A DNA stretch of 14,009 nt from an uncultured Bacilli bacterium (GCA_947594675.1 CANQEF010000015.1:1-14009), one strand, 5' to 3'; positions 1 to 9,516 are shown, counted from the first letter of the stretch. Notes: generated from the sequence alone by a model not told the origin. Made by a program: numbers and translations.

Positions 1-26
1 CTTTCATCATCATTTTTTCGTCTCAT
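1..26 (-). CDS. 5' end of a leftward gene, possibly IS200/IS605-type transposase (partial)
   Basis: Only eight codons are in the window, reading M-R-R-K-N-D-D-E, and the gene runs off the left edge. The ATG at 24-26 has an ideal ribosome binding site, AGGAGG (36-41 on the minus strand), nine bases upstream. The product cannot be identified from eight residues. The leader, with a terminator-like hairpin followed by a long stem that buries the ribosome binding site, is the known arrangement of IS200 tnpA genes, so a Y1 transposase is a reasonable guess. Any other tightly regulated small gene would fit as well. The start is well supported, the identity is weak. Confidence 0.5.
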
Positions 27-100
27 AAAATAAATCCTCCTCTGATTTTAGATTTTGGTTGGCAGACCATCATCTATTATATCAAAGGAGGATTTATTTT
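27..100 (-). promoter_or_regulatory. Long leader hairpin sequestering the ribosome binding site
   Basis: Bases 27-41 and 86-100 form a perfect 15-bp inverted repeat around a 44-base loop. On the minus strand the 3' arm contains the AGGAGG ribosome binding site and ends one base before the ATG at 26, so the folded RNA would block translation initiation. The 5' arm carries the complementary CCTCCT. A TATAAT sequence (76-81, minus strand) lies in the loop. If it is a -10 element, a transcript from it would lack the 5' arm and be freely translated, while read-through transcripts would be silenced; no good -35 is visible. This matches the established logic of IS200 leaders that prevent activation by external transcription. 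Confidence 0.7.
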
Positions 101-129
101 TCTCTTAACGCTATCGCTTCTTCAGCTCT

Positions 130-146
130 CACCCGCATAGCGGGTG
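130..146. terminator. GC-rich hairpin, terminator-like on the plus strand or IS end hairpin
   Basis: CACCCGC (130-136) pairs with GCGGGTG (140-146) across a three-base ATA loop. On the plus strand it is followed by GTTTTATT, a short U-rich tract, so it could end rightward transcription. On the minus strand no U-tract follows and it could instead be a structural recognition hairpin. It is by far the most GC-rich spot in the vicinity. Confidence 0.45.
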
Positions 147-152
147 GTTTTA

Positions 153-176
153 TTATGTTCCTACCCCGGAACATAA
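153..176. repeat. 9-bp inverted repeat (hairpin) with CCCC loop
   Basis: TTATGTTCC (153-161) is perfectly complementary to GGAACATAA (168-176) across the loop TACCCC. It lies between the terminator of the 208-891 gene and the GC-rich hairpin at 130-146. No U-tract adjoins it, so it is not a classical terminator. It may be part of the leader or the edge of the putative mobile element. Confidence 0.5.
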
Positions 177-181
177 CAAAA

Positions 182-206
182 AAATTGTGGAGTTTTTCCA
201 CAATTT
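182..206 (-). terminator. Intrinsic terminator of the 208-891 gene
   Basis: On the minus strand AAATTGTGG pairs with CCACAATTT (9 bp, 7-base loop) and is followed by a run of seven Ts including the stem end. It begins one base after the TAA stop at 208-210, so it closes that gene. Confidence 0.85.
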
Positions 207-207
207 A

Positions 208-891
208 TTATTGTTCTGCAAAGCAATTGCTTATATAAAGTTTATTTTCTTTTTCATTGTCCTTTAATTTAAAATTAGTTATTGTTCCAATTATAGTAAT
301 TTCTTTATTTTTTTCTAGACTTTCAGGAATCTTTTTATCAGCCATGTTACATATAATATCTAGTGTGTATTTACCATCTTCATCTTTATAACCTAAAGTA
401 ATTGTTTTATTAGTATTATCAATTTTTGATAAAGTGGAAGAAATTCTTACAAACTTCTTATAGTACTTTTTATATGTTTTATTAGGACTATCTGTAAATT
501 CAATAGCTAAGTCTAAATCTTGTAGATTTAAAGGTTCAATATTATAAGGCATTGTCCATAAACCAATTTGCATATCTCTACGCCCTTGTACTTGATTATA
601 TTTAATTACTTTATAGCCAAAACCATAATATACTTTCGTTCCACCATCTTTATAAGTTGTTGTTTTAATTGCAAAAAATGGTCCTTTATTGTATCGTGCT
701 ACGCATACTATATCTACTGTTATCATAAGCATAATAACTATTAAAATCACAAAAACAACATTAATAATTTTAGTAAAATTCTTAGGTTTTTTTGTTTTAA
801 AATCATCATAATCATCTGTTAATTCTTCTTTTATTTCAGCCAATTCATCATCATTATAATCTTCTAATTCTAATCCTTTTTTCTTTTTCAT
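208..891 (-). CDS. Hypothetical single-pass membrane protein with OB-fold-like C-terminus
   Basis: The 227-residue product starts with a charged, acidic cytoplasmic segment (about residues 1-38), followed by one strongly hydrophobic helix (about 40-62) and then an extracytoplasmic region. That region has a short Tyr/Gly-rich stretch (KVYYGFGYKV) and a C-terminal part of alternating beta-strands that reads like a small OB-fold (V-R-I-S-S to the end), as in tRNA_anti-like domains. I do not know a named family. The ATG at 891 is chosen because AAGGAG lies seven bases upstream. The in-frame ATG at 915 directly abuts the -10 box and would lie at the transcription start. The gene has its own promoter (916-944) and terminator (182-206), so it is monocistronic, downstream of ligA. 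Function unknown. Confidence 0.8.
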   Translation of the reverse strand: MKKKKGLELEDYNDDELAEIKEELTDDYDDFKTKKPKNFTKIINVVFVILIVIMLMITVDIVCVARYNKGPFFAIKTTTYKDGGTKVYYGFGYKVIKYNQVQGRRDMQIGLWTMPYNIEPLNLQDLDLAIEFTDSPNKTYKKYYKKFVRISSTLSKIDNTNKTITLGYKDEDGKYTLDIICNMADKKIPESLEKNKEITIIGTITNFKLKDNEKENKLYISNCFAEQ

Positions 892-915
892 AAATAACTC
901 CTTTTTATAGGTCAT

Positions 916-944
916 ATTATACCATATTTCGCTTTGTTTGTAAA
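916..944 (-). promoter_or_regulatory. Sigma-A type promoter of the 208-891 gene
   Basis: On the minus strand there is TTTACA (939-944), a 17-base spacer and TATAAT (916-921), with an extended -10 (TGGTATAAT). Transcription should start about 905-910, giving a leader of roughly 15-20 bases that holds the AAGGAG site. Confidence 0.85.
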
Positions 945-952
945 GGAAATAC

Positions 953-2995
<2,043 letters not shown>

Positions 2996-3009
2996 TTATA
3001 TAAATAGTT

Positions 3010-3921
3010 TTACCATAAATTATTTGGATATTCACCAATATCTACTAATTTTTTTAAAGCTTTTCTTACACTTTCTGTATCTTCTTTATATGTAACACCA
3101 TACCAAGTAGCTTTAGTTTCAAGGACTTGACAAGTGGCATATTTTTCTTTAATAGCAGCAAATAAGATATCTGGTATTAAAAATTCACATTTTTCTAAAT
3201 TATCTTTGTTAGATTTTAAAAATTCTGGAAATTTTTCTTTTATAAAAGGAAATATACTTGGGGTGAATAGTAGCATATTCATTGATATTGTCGCATCTGG
3301 TTTTACAATAAACTCTTCATCTCCATTTAGAGGCTTAGCAATATAGTTGCCATTTTCTAAGGAAATTGAGCTTTCAGTTATTTTCATCAACATATTGTCT
3401 TTTACTTCACAAACGCCACGTTTTACTGAGCCATTTTCCGTTGTTGTATTTTTTACATAGTAACCTACTAGTCCATATTGATATGGTTTTGATTCCACAA
3501 TATTTTTTAAAAATTGTGCTCCTACAATATAAGAATCTCTTCCATAAAAATCATCAGCATTAATCATCATAAATGGTTCTTTAACACATTTTTCGCAACA
3601 TAAGATAGCATGAGCTGTCCCCAATGGTTTTTGCCTTTCCACAGGAATTGTGAATTCTTTTGGGATATTATCATTTTTTTGAAAACAATATTCTACTTTT
3701 ATATGTGGTTCAACTCTTGAACCTATTGTCTCTTTAAAAACAGTGTAGTTTTCTTCTTTAATCAGAAAAACTATTTTTGTAAAACCAGCTTTAATAGCAT
3801 CATAAACTGAGTAGTCTATTATAAATTCATCATTTGGCCCCATTGGAGCAATTTGTTTTAAACCACCGAAACGACTCCCCATACCAGCAGCTAAAATAAC
3901 TAAAGTTATATCTTTATTCAT
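3010..3921 (-). CDS. Nucleotidyltransferase (NTP_transferase, NDP-sugar synthase-like)
   Basis: The 303-residue protein has the N-terminal Rossmann-like signature LAAGMGSRFGGLKQ (about residues 10-23), which binds the nucleoside triphosphate. It also has PLGTAHAIL (about 99-107) and a metal-binding N-A-D-D-F-Y-G (121-127). These are hallmarks of enzymes that transfer a nucleotidyl group to a sugar phosphate or similar phosphorylated substrate. It does not match the GalU, RmlA or GlmU types closely enough to name the sugar. The ATG at 3921 has AGAAGGG about ten bases upstream. It starts 19 bases after the pcrA stop, so it is probably cotranscribed with pcrA and ligA, an unexpected partner for DNA repair genes. 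The substrate is unknown; a cell-envelope or capsule precursor is plausible. Confidence 0.85.
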   Translation of the reverse strand: MNKDITLVILAAGMGSRFGGLKQIAPMGPNDEFIIDYSVYDAIKAGFTKIVFLIKEENYTVFKETIGSRVEPHIKVEYCFQKNDNIPKEFTIPVERQKPLGTAHAILCCEKCVKEPFMMINADDFYGRDSYIVGAQFLKNIVESKPYQYGLVGYYVKNTTTENGSVKRGVCEVKDNMLMKITESSISLENGNYIAKPLNGDEEFIVKPDATISMNMLLFTPSIFPFIKEKFPEFLKSNKDNLEKCEFLIPDILFAAIKEKYATCQVLETKATWYGVTYKEDTESVRKALKKLVDIGEYPNNLW

Positions 3922-3940
3922 AATTATCTTTCCCTTCTAT

Positions 3941-6040
3941 TTATATTTTTGACAATTTTTTATGATTTTTCATTAATTTTTTAATATTATGAGGATATTT
4001 AAAAGCAACAGAAACTAATGTATCACTAACTTCAACTACTTTTCCAGTACCAAATGTTTCATGGTAAACGTAGTCTCCTACATTATACTCCACTTCTTCT
4101 GTACGAAGTACGCTAGAATTATCAATTTTTTCTTGAGAGGAATCATCACTTTGTTCTTTTACTAAATTTTCTATAAGGCTTTTGTCAATTTCATTTAGAA
4201 AACGGCTTACTGGATTGATTTGCTCTTTACCAAAAAGTGTTCTTCTTCTAGCATTTACTAAATATAAATCATCTTTTGCTCTTGTAATTGCAACATAACA
4301 AAGACGGCGTTCCTCTTCTAATTCAACATTTTCCATTAAAGAATTCATATGTGGAAAAATTCCTTCTTCAAGTCCAACAACAAAAACATGAGCAAATTCT
4401 AGTCCTTTTACAGAATGAATTGTCATAAGACTAACTCGATTAGGATCATCTTTATACTCTTCAACATCACTAATAAGACTTATTTCAAGAAGGAAATCTT
4501 CTAAAGATATAAGTCCTTCTCTTTCTTCAAATGTTTTGGTAATAGATTTAAATTCTTCTAGGTTTTCTAGACGTATTTCAGATTCTAATGTTTTTTCACT
4601 TTCAAGTTCTTCTTTTAAACCAGTTGCATTTAGCACTTTATCAATTAATTCTGTTAATGTTAATTCTTTTGAGACTTCTGTTAATCGTTCAATTAATGTT
4701 TTAAATTCATACTCTTTTCCACTTGATATTGCTTCATAAATACTTGTTTGTTCTGTATCAGCCTTTAAAGTCAGATTTTCAATAGTTTTTAAACCAATTC
4801 CTCTTTTTGGTGTATTTATTACTCTCAAGAGACTCACGTTATCTTTTGGATTATGTATTAATCTTAAGTAAGCAATTAAATCCTTAATCTCTTTTCTCGA
4901 ATAAAAGTAAAAACTTCCAATTACGCGGTAGGGTATATTAGCTTTTAGTAATTCTTCTTCTAGAACACGGGATTGGGCATTTGTCCTATATAGAATAGCA
5001 ATATCTTTATATTCAGTCCCTTTTTCATGCAATTCGTTAATTTTTTCAGTAGTAAATCTCGCTTCATCTTTTTCACTTTGAGCTCGATAATATTTTATTT
5101 TTTCTCCTACTCCTCTGGCGGTCCACAGATTTTTATCTTTTCTTTGGATGTTATTTTTTATAACTTGGTTTGCAGCATCAAGAATTGTACTTGTAGAACG
5201 ATAATTTTGCTCTAGTAAAATTGTCTTTGCATTTGGATAATCTTTTTCAAAATTTAAAATATTTTTATAATTTGCTCCACGGAAACTATATATACTTTGA
5301 GAGTCATCTCCAACACAAGTTATATATTGATATTTTTTTGAAATTAATTTAGTTAAAATATATTGAGCCTCGTTTGTATCTTGATACTCATCAATTAAAA
5401 CATATTTATATAAATCTTGGTATTTTTCCAATGTTTCAGGACTTTTTCGAAATAATTCAATTGGTAGGAGTAGTAAATCATCAAAATCTACAGAGTTATT
5501 TCTTTTTAATTTTATTTCATATTTTTGATAAATCTCGTATACAACTTTTTCATAATCACTAACGGCAAACTTTTCATAATTTGAAGGTGTCATCATTTCA
5601 TTTTTGCAACTACTTATCTTATTTCTAATTGCTCGTGGATTATAAATTTTCGGATCATATCCAGCATCTTTTATTATCTTTTTAACAACTGTTAGGGAGT
5701 CATCACTATCCATTATAACAAAGTTAGAGTCATACCCTAATAAAGCATAATTTTCTCGAAGAAGTTTTAATCCAAAACTGTGGAAAGTTGAAACTTGCAA
5801 TTTCTTTGCTAAATCACCTATAAGTCCATATAGTCTATCTTTCATTTCTTTAGCTGCTTTATTTGTAAAAGTAATTGCTAAAATGTTGTAGGGATGAACA
5901 TTTTTTTCTTCTATTAAATAGGCTATTTTTGTTGTTAAGGTTTTAGTTTTCCCAGCTCCTGCCCCTGCTATTATTAAAAGTGGGCCTTCATTGTAAAAAA
6001 CGGCTTCTTTTTGTTTATCATTTAAATTGTCTAATTCCAT
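3941..6040 (-). CDS. pcrA: ATP-dependent DNA helicase PcrA (UvrD/Rep, SF1A)
   Basis: This is a 3'-5' helicase used in nucleotide excision repair, rolling-circle plasmid replication and removal of RecA filaments. The superfamily 1 motifs are all visible in the 699 residues: motif I AGAGAGKT (25-32), motif Ia FTNKAAKEM, motif II DEYQD (217-221), motif III GDDSQSIYSFRGA (244-256) and motif IV QNYRST (278-283). Motif V (MTIHSVKGLEF) and motif VI (YVAITRAK) follow. A C-terminal Tudor-like segment (about 650-699, VGDYVYHETFGTGKVV), which in PcrA contacts RNA polymerase, is present. The length is slightly below B. subtilis PcrA. It is first gene of the operon with nucleotidyltransferase and ligA, driven by the promoter at 6064-6092. 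GGAAGGAAG precedes the ATG. Confidence 0.97.
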   Translation of the reverse strand: MELDNLNDKQKEAVFYNEGPLLIIAGAGAGKTKTLTTKIAYLIEEKNVHPYNILAITFTNKAAKEMKDRLYGLIGDLAKKLQVSTFHSFGLKLLRENYALLGYDSNFVIMDSDDSLTVVKKIIKDAGYDPKIYNPRAIRNKISSCKNEMMTPSNYEKFAVSDYEKVVYEIYQKYEIKLKRNNSVDFDDLLLLPIELFRKSPETLEKYQDLYKYVLIDEYQDTNEAQYILTKLISKKYQYITCVGDDSQSIYSFRGANYKNILNFEKDYPNAKTILLEQNYRSTSTILDAANQVIKNNIQRKDKNLWTARGVGEKIKYYRAQSEKDEARFTTEKINELHEKGTEYKDIAILYRTNAQSRVLEEELLKANIPYRVIGSFYFYSRKEIKDLIAYLRLIHNPKDNVSLLRVINTPKRGIGLKTIENLTLKADTEQTSIYEAISSGKEYEFKTLIERLTEVSKELTLTELIDKVLNATGLKEELESEKTLESEIRLENLEEFKSITKTFEEREGLISLEDFLLEISLISDVEEYKDDPNRVSLMTIHSVKGLEFAHVFVVGLEEGIFPHMNSLMENVELEEERRLCYVAITRAKDDLYLVNARRRTLFGKEQINPVSRFLNEIDKSLIENLVKEQSDDSSQEKIDNSSVLRTEEVEYNVGDYVYHETFGTGKVVEVSDTLVSVAFKYPHNIKKLMKNHKKLSKI

Positions 6041-6063
6041 TTTGATACCTACTTCCTTCCTTT

Positions 6064-6092
6064 ATTATAACGATTAACTTTATTAATGTAAA
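6064..6092 (-). promoter_or_regulatory. Sigma-A type promoter of the pcrA operon
   Basis: On the minus strand there is TTTACA (6087-6092), a 17-base spacer and TATAAT (6064-6069). The expected start is near 6057, giving a leader of under 20 bases that includes the GGAAGG ribosome binding site. The remaining part of this intergenic region (about 6093-6276) is AT-rich and shows no other clear signal. Confidence 0.85.
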
Positions 6093-6276
6093 GAAATGAT
6101 TAAGAAATAAATAACTTATATGCTTGAATAATTTTTACATCTATTTAAAATTTATCATACTTTTGTTCGCTTGTCAAATGCTAGCAAAATTAGTTTTTTA
6201 TCGATGCTTATTAGTTAATTTTTTACTTTTATTTCTTTAAGTGGAGTTTTTTTATCTTTATTATTTCAATTGAAAA

Positions 6277-6304
6277 AAATGTAGATTTTTTTGTATCTAC
6301 ATTT
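6277..6304 (-). terminator. Intrinsic terminator of the adhesin-sortase operon
   Basis: On the minus strand AAATGTAGAT pairs with ATCTACATTT (10 bp, 8-base loop) and continues into a T-run of seven. It lies 27 bases after the TAG stop of the membrane protein gene and closes the operon before the pcrA promoter. Confidence 0.85.
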
Positions 6305-6331
6305 AGTTTAAATATTATTATAAAATAAAAG

Positions 6332-7294
6332 CTAATTATATAAATTCATAAGTTCATCAAAAATAGATTGTTCCTTTTTATATGAATCTTCTTTTATTTC
6401 TTTTGTCTTAGCAGTTTTAGTTTCAATAATTTCTGGTTCAACATAATAATCTTGTTGTTTTAATGCACTATTTAATTTGTCTTTTAAGAAATTTTCTTCC
6501 TCTTTAGAAGTATTTTTTTCTTTAAGCATTTTTAATAATAATTTATAATCTTCCAATGTTAAAGTTTTTTCTATTTCAGTGGTATCTTTATGATAATTAC
6601 TTATGTTAGTAGAAAAATTATTTTTTGGTGAAACAATTTTTATTCTATTAGGTAATTTAGTTTCTATTATTGTACTAGGTAATTTTTTTACTTTTCTTTC
6701 GATAATAATTTTTTGAGGTTTATAATCTTTTCTAGTATAATATAGGAAAATTTTATAAACTATTAGGAAAATAATCCAAATAACAAAAATACTACTTGAT
6801 AGTTCAATTATGCCTAAAGCATTTTTACTCCCATAAACAGATTGTTGAGTAAAAACGTCTAATTTTTCTGTGGAAATTATATTTAATAATAATGCTAATA
6901 AATAGCTTAATATGCTATAGATAGTTATGTTTATAGTTTTTATAAATTTTGTAGTTTTAAAATTAAAAATACTTATCCAAATAATTACATTTGTAATTAT
7001 GATTGCCGCTAAATAAACAGCTAGATTAGGAAAATAAATTACTATAAATAAGTTATTCATTAAATAATCTAACATTTTTGGCAGCGTATCATGGTAAGTT
7101 ACTATTATAAATAAGAAGATGAAGATATATATTAAGATAAAAATACTTTTTGATGTCTTTTTATTCTTCTTATTTGTACTTAGTAAGATATAGGCAAAAA
7201 AGATAAGAAAAATTATTATGACGATAAACATTTTAGAATTTTTGGTTGTGTCTAATAAAATTTTTATCTTATCCAATAAAGACAATTGTGTCAT
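6332..7294 (-). CDS. Five-TM membrane protein of the sortase operon, function unknown
   Basis: The 320-residue product has about five hydrophobic segments (roughly residues 22-40, 50-67, 82-108, 119-140, 160-183). A Lys/Glu-rich, probably cytoplasmic tail of about 135 residues follows, with a predicted helical stretch (YKLLLKMLKEKN...EENFLKDKL). No enzyme motif or known family is recognised. It follows the sortase by 24 bases and precedes the operon terminator, so it should be made together with the adhesin and sortase. The ATG at 7294 is preferred because GGGGGG lies nine bases upstream; the in-frame TTG at 7303 abuts that G-run and would have no spacing. It could assist secretion or anchoring of the adhesin, or sense envelope state. 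That is inference from context only. Confidence 0.75.
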   Translation of the reverse strand: MTQLSLLDKIKILLDTTKNSKMFIVIIIFLIFFAYILLSTNKKNKKTSKSIFILIYIFIFLFIIVTYHDTLPKMLDYLMNNLFIVIYFPNLAVYLAAIIITNVIIWISIFNFKTTKFIKTINITIYSILSYLLALLLNIISTEKLDVFTQQSVYGSKNALGIIELSSSIFVIWIIFLIVYKIFLYYTRKDYKPQKIIIERKVKKLPSTIIETKLPNRIKIVSPKNNFSTNISNYHKDTTEIEKTLTLEDYKLLLKMLKEKNTSKEEENFLKDKLNSALKQQDYYVEPEIIETKTAKTKEIKEDSYKKEQSIFDELMNLYN

Positions 7295-7318
7295 ATTCTT
7301 CAACCCCCCATTTAATTT

Positions 7319-7957
7319 TTATTGATCTTCGACATTTACTAATTCTGATATATAAATTGTTTGTGTCTTGGAATCAAAATTTGTACAAGTTATTAAAGTA
7401 AGTGTTGTTTTGTCATAATTACGATATATAGCAACTGTTCCTACTTTGTCTTGCTTGTAAATATTAGTAATTTTATATGTGTATTTTTTATTTTTATAAG
7501 TTATGAATAATTCATCGCTTATATTTAGTTTGTATAAATCATTAAAGAATGCTTTCCAACCGGTACCTGAATGTCCTGCTAATATTAAGTTACCTTTTTC
7601 AACATCAGGATAGGTTGAACCATTTACTACCAAGATGTTTTTTTCAACGTCATTTTCTTTAGATCTCAAATCAAGGAAACCTTTTTTTAGATTTATTTTA
7701 GGTATTGAAAGATAACCTATATATTCATTAGTTATAGTTTCAGGCAAATTATTTTCTATTTGTTGTTGAGTTGTTTCGGTTTCAGAAATATTAACTATTT
7801 CATTACCATTATAGAAAGTATTTGCCATGTAATCAAAAGCTATTATCTTTTTTGATTGAATATAATTATAAGAAAGAAAGAATCCTCCAATTAATGTAAT
7901 TATGGTACCAATTAAGGCAACATAGTTAGGAGAGATTCTTACTCTTTTTTTATGCAT
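7319..7957 (-). CDS. Sortase family transpeptidase
   Basis: Sortases cleave a C-terminal sorting signal of a surface protein and join it to cell wall or to another pilin. The 212-residue protein has a short basic N-terminus, one TM helix (about 12-31), then the sortase beta-barrel. It carries the catalytic His in LAGHSGTG (His about 129) and catalytic Cys in TLITC (Cys about 191). The usual catalytic Arg, a few residues after Cys and just before the last strand, is not seen: the stretch reads S-K-T-Q-T-I-Y-I-S. General layout suggests class D or a related group, but class is uncertain. I choose the ATG at 7957, which overlaps the adhesin stop by eight bases and suggests translational coupling. 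In-frame ATG (7966) and TTG (7984) are alternatives without better ribosome binding sites. Confidence 0.9.
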   Translation of the reverse strand: MHKKRVRISPNYVALIGTIITLIGGFFLSYNYIQSKKIIAFDYMANTFYNGNEIVNISETETTQQQIENNLPETITNEYIGYLSIPKINLKKGFLDLRSKENDVEKNILVVNGSTYPDVEKGNLILAGHSGTGWKAFFNDLYKLNISDELFITYKNKKYTYKITNIYKQDKVGTVAIYRNYDKTTLTLITCTNFDSKTQTIYISELVNVEDQ

Positions 7958-9455
7958 TTTGTCCATTCTTGTATACGAATCCAATTCCTATACTGATTAT
8001 AGCAATACCTAATAAACTAAATATTAATGAACTTGAAGATGTATTTGGAACTTCAACTTCAGGATAATTCTCAAACATAATTTGATGTGAAAGATGTTCA
8101 TCATCAATTGTGAATGATATTTTTTCTGATGAAGCTTTGTAACCAGCTGGTGCTTGCTCTTCTTCAACTGTATATGTTCCATTTTCTAAGTCTGTAATAG
8201 TGTATGAATTTTCAGTAGTTGTGAATCTGGCAACGATATTTCCAGAAGAGTTTTTTACTACTAGTATAGCTCCACTTAGTGGATTCTTTGTTGAGGCATC
8301 AATTTTAGTAATATTAACTACAACTTTTTTAGCCTTATTTTGAATTTTAACTTTGATATCACGATTAGTACCACTTATAGTAAACTTTACTGGTGTTTTA
8401 TTAAGCTCATAACCATTTGGAGCAGATACTTCTTCAACTGTATATGTTCCATCAACTAAGTTTCTAACAACATGACCATTAACGGTTGATGTCCAACTTG
8501 TAATTTGTTTTCCATTAGAATCTTTTAATACTAATTTTGCTCCAGCAAGAGCTAAACCAGTTTTTGAATCTACTTTTACAATTGTTACTTTTGAAGTAGC
8601 AAGATTTAATGTTAAACTAGATGATTTTGTTTCATCTTCCAATAAGGTTACATTTTGCATCCCATTTACTGGTTGATATACGTAAGCTTTTTTAATAGCA
8701 CTTTTACCTGTTGCTGTTACTGTAACATTTAAACTTACTGATGTTACCTGGTTAGCAGGAATTCTAATATAGAAAGAATCATTAGCAGCAATACTATTTA
8801 CTACTTCACCTTTTGAATTAACTATTTCAGTTTTTGAAGGTGCATTTTTTAATGATACAGTATAACTATTAATATTGCTTATATTTGTAGCTTTGATACT
8901 CTTTGAAACATAATATCCATTTGAAAGAGTCATATTCTTGTCACTTGTTGTGATTGTTAAAGCTGTTGTGTAAGATTTTGCTGCTTGTTCCCCAACTTTA
9001 ACTAAGTTTTTGATATAATTTCTTAAATTGTATGCATCTGAGCCAGTGCTTTTGAATTGAGTACCTAAGTTAGAACTACCTGTTGTGTTATCTAGATACC
9101 ACCAAATAGCAGCTTGAGTGATATAATAATCTTTAGCTTTATCTCCAGTTATACTTTTATATGGATAACCATTGTTTAAGATAGCTGTTACTCCAGCATT
9201 TGCCTCTCCTACCAAATTAGCTGTTGTATTTTTAGCTGTTGGTTTATTGTTATCTACACAATAAACGTATTGACCTGATGTCGTTTTTTTAGCATCAATC
9301 AAAACACCAGCAACATATCTTGGTAAAACTTCTAATTCTCCAAGAGTTATTTGCTTGCTAGCAGCATTAGCTGTTATGTTTGCAGGTACAAAAGTTGCTA
9401 TTGTAAGTATTATTGTTAGTAATACTTTAGTGAATTTTTTTATTTTTGAATTCAT
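7950..9455 (-). CDS. Thioester-domain (TQXA) and CnaB-repeat surface adhesin/pilin with sorting signal
   Basis: This is a secreted 501-residue protein predicted to be anchored by the adjacent sortase. A signal peptide (about 1-32, cut near A-N-A) is followed by a thioester domain with Cys66 (YCVD) and Gln114 in the T-Q-A-A motif, the pair that forms an internal thioester for covalent host binding in TQXA/TED proteins. A beta-rich linker (about 165-285) leads to two CnaB/SpaA-like domains (about 288-373 and 378-463). Each has a Lys in V/T-K-V/I-D (294, 384) and a Glu in YTVEE (341/342, 431/432) suited to intramolecular isopeptide bonds. The C-terminus has VPNTS (469-473), a TM helix, and a short tail with a single Lys. 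The start has AAGGGGGAG upstream. It is the first gene of the operon with sortase. Confidence 0.9.
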   Translation of the reverse strand: MNSKIKKFTKVLLTIILTIATFVPANITANAASKQITLGELEVLPRYVAGVLIDAKKTTSGQYVYCVDNNKPTAKNTTANLVGEANAGVTAILNNGYPYKSITGDKAKDYYITQAAIWWYLDNTTGSSNLGTQFKSTGSDAYNLRNYIKNLVKVGEQAAKSYTTALTITTSDKNMTLSNGYYVSKSIKATNISNINSYTVSLKNAPSKTEIVNSKGEVVNSIAANDSFYIRIPANQVTSVSLNVTVTATGKSAIKKAYVYQPVNGMQNVTLLEDETKSSSLTLNLATSKVTIVKVDSKTGLALAGAKLVLKDSNGKQITSWTSTVNGHVVRNLVDGTYTVEEVSAPNGYELNKTPVKFTISGTNRDIKVKIQNKAKKVVVNITKIDASTKNPLSGAILVVKNSSGNIVARFTTTENSYTITDLENGTYTVEEEQAPAGYKASSEKISFTIDDEHLSHQIMFENYPEVEVPNTSSSSLIFSLLGIAIISIGIGFVYKNGQNA

Positions 9456-9487
9456 AAAAATTCTCCCCCTTCGCTTAATTGACTCTT

Positions 9488-9516
9488 ATTATATCATAAA
9501 TGTTTTATTTTAGCAA
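9488..9516 (-). promoter_or_regulatory. Promoter of the adhesin-sortase operon
   Basis: On the minus strand there is TTGCTA (9511-9516), a 17-base spacer and TATAAT (9488-9493), with an extended -10 (TGATATAAT). The ribosome binding site AAGGGGGAG and ATG at 9455 follow. The -35 and nearly all of the spacer lie inside the left 93-bp direct repeat. The duplicate copy near 9876-9881 keeps the -35 and the TG but has lost the TATAAT. Confidence 0.8.

Larger units (their letters stand above)
1..150 (-). mobile_element. Possible left end of an IS200/IS605-like element (partial)
   Basis: On the minus strand a compact GC-rich hairpin (130-146) is followed by an about 30-base spacer, then by the ribosome-binding-site hairpin and the start of an ORF at 26. 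In IS200/IS605 elements a subterminal hairpin at the left end is the transposase recognition site, and a second stem controls tnpA translation. The layout agrees, but the transposase itself lies outside the window and the boundary near 150 is only estimated. Confidence 0.35.
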
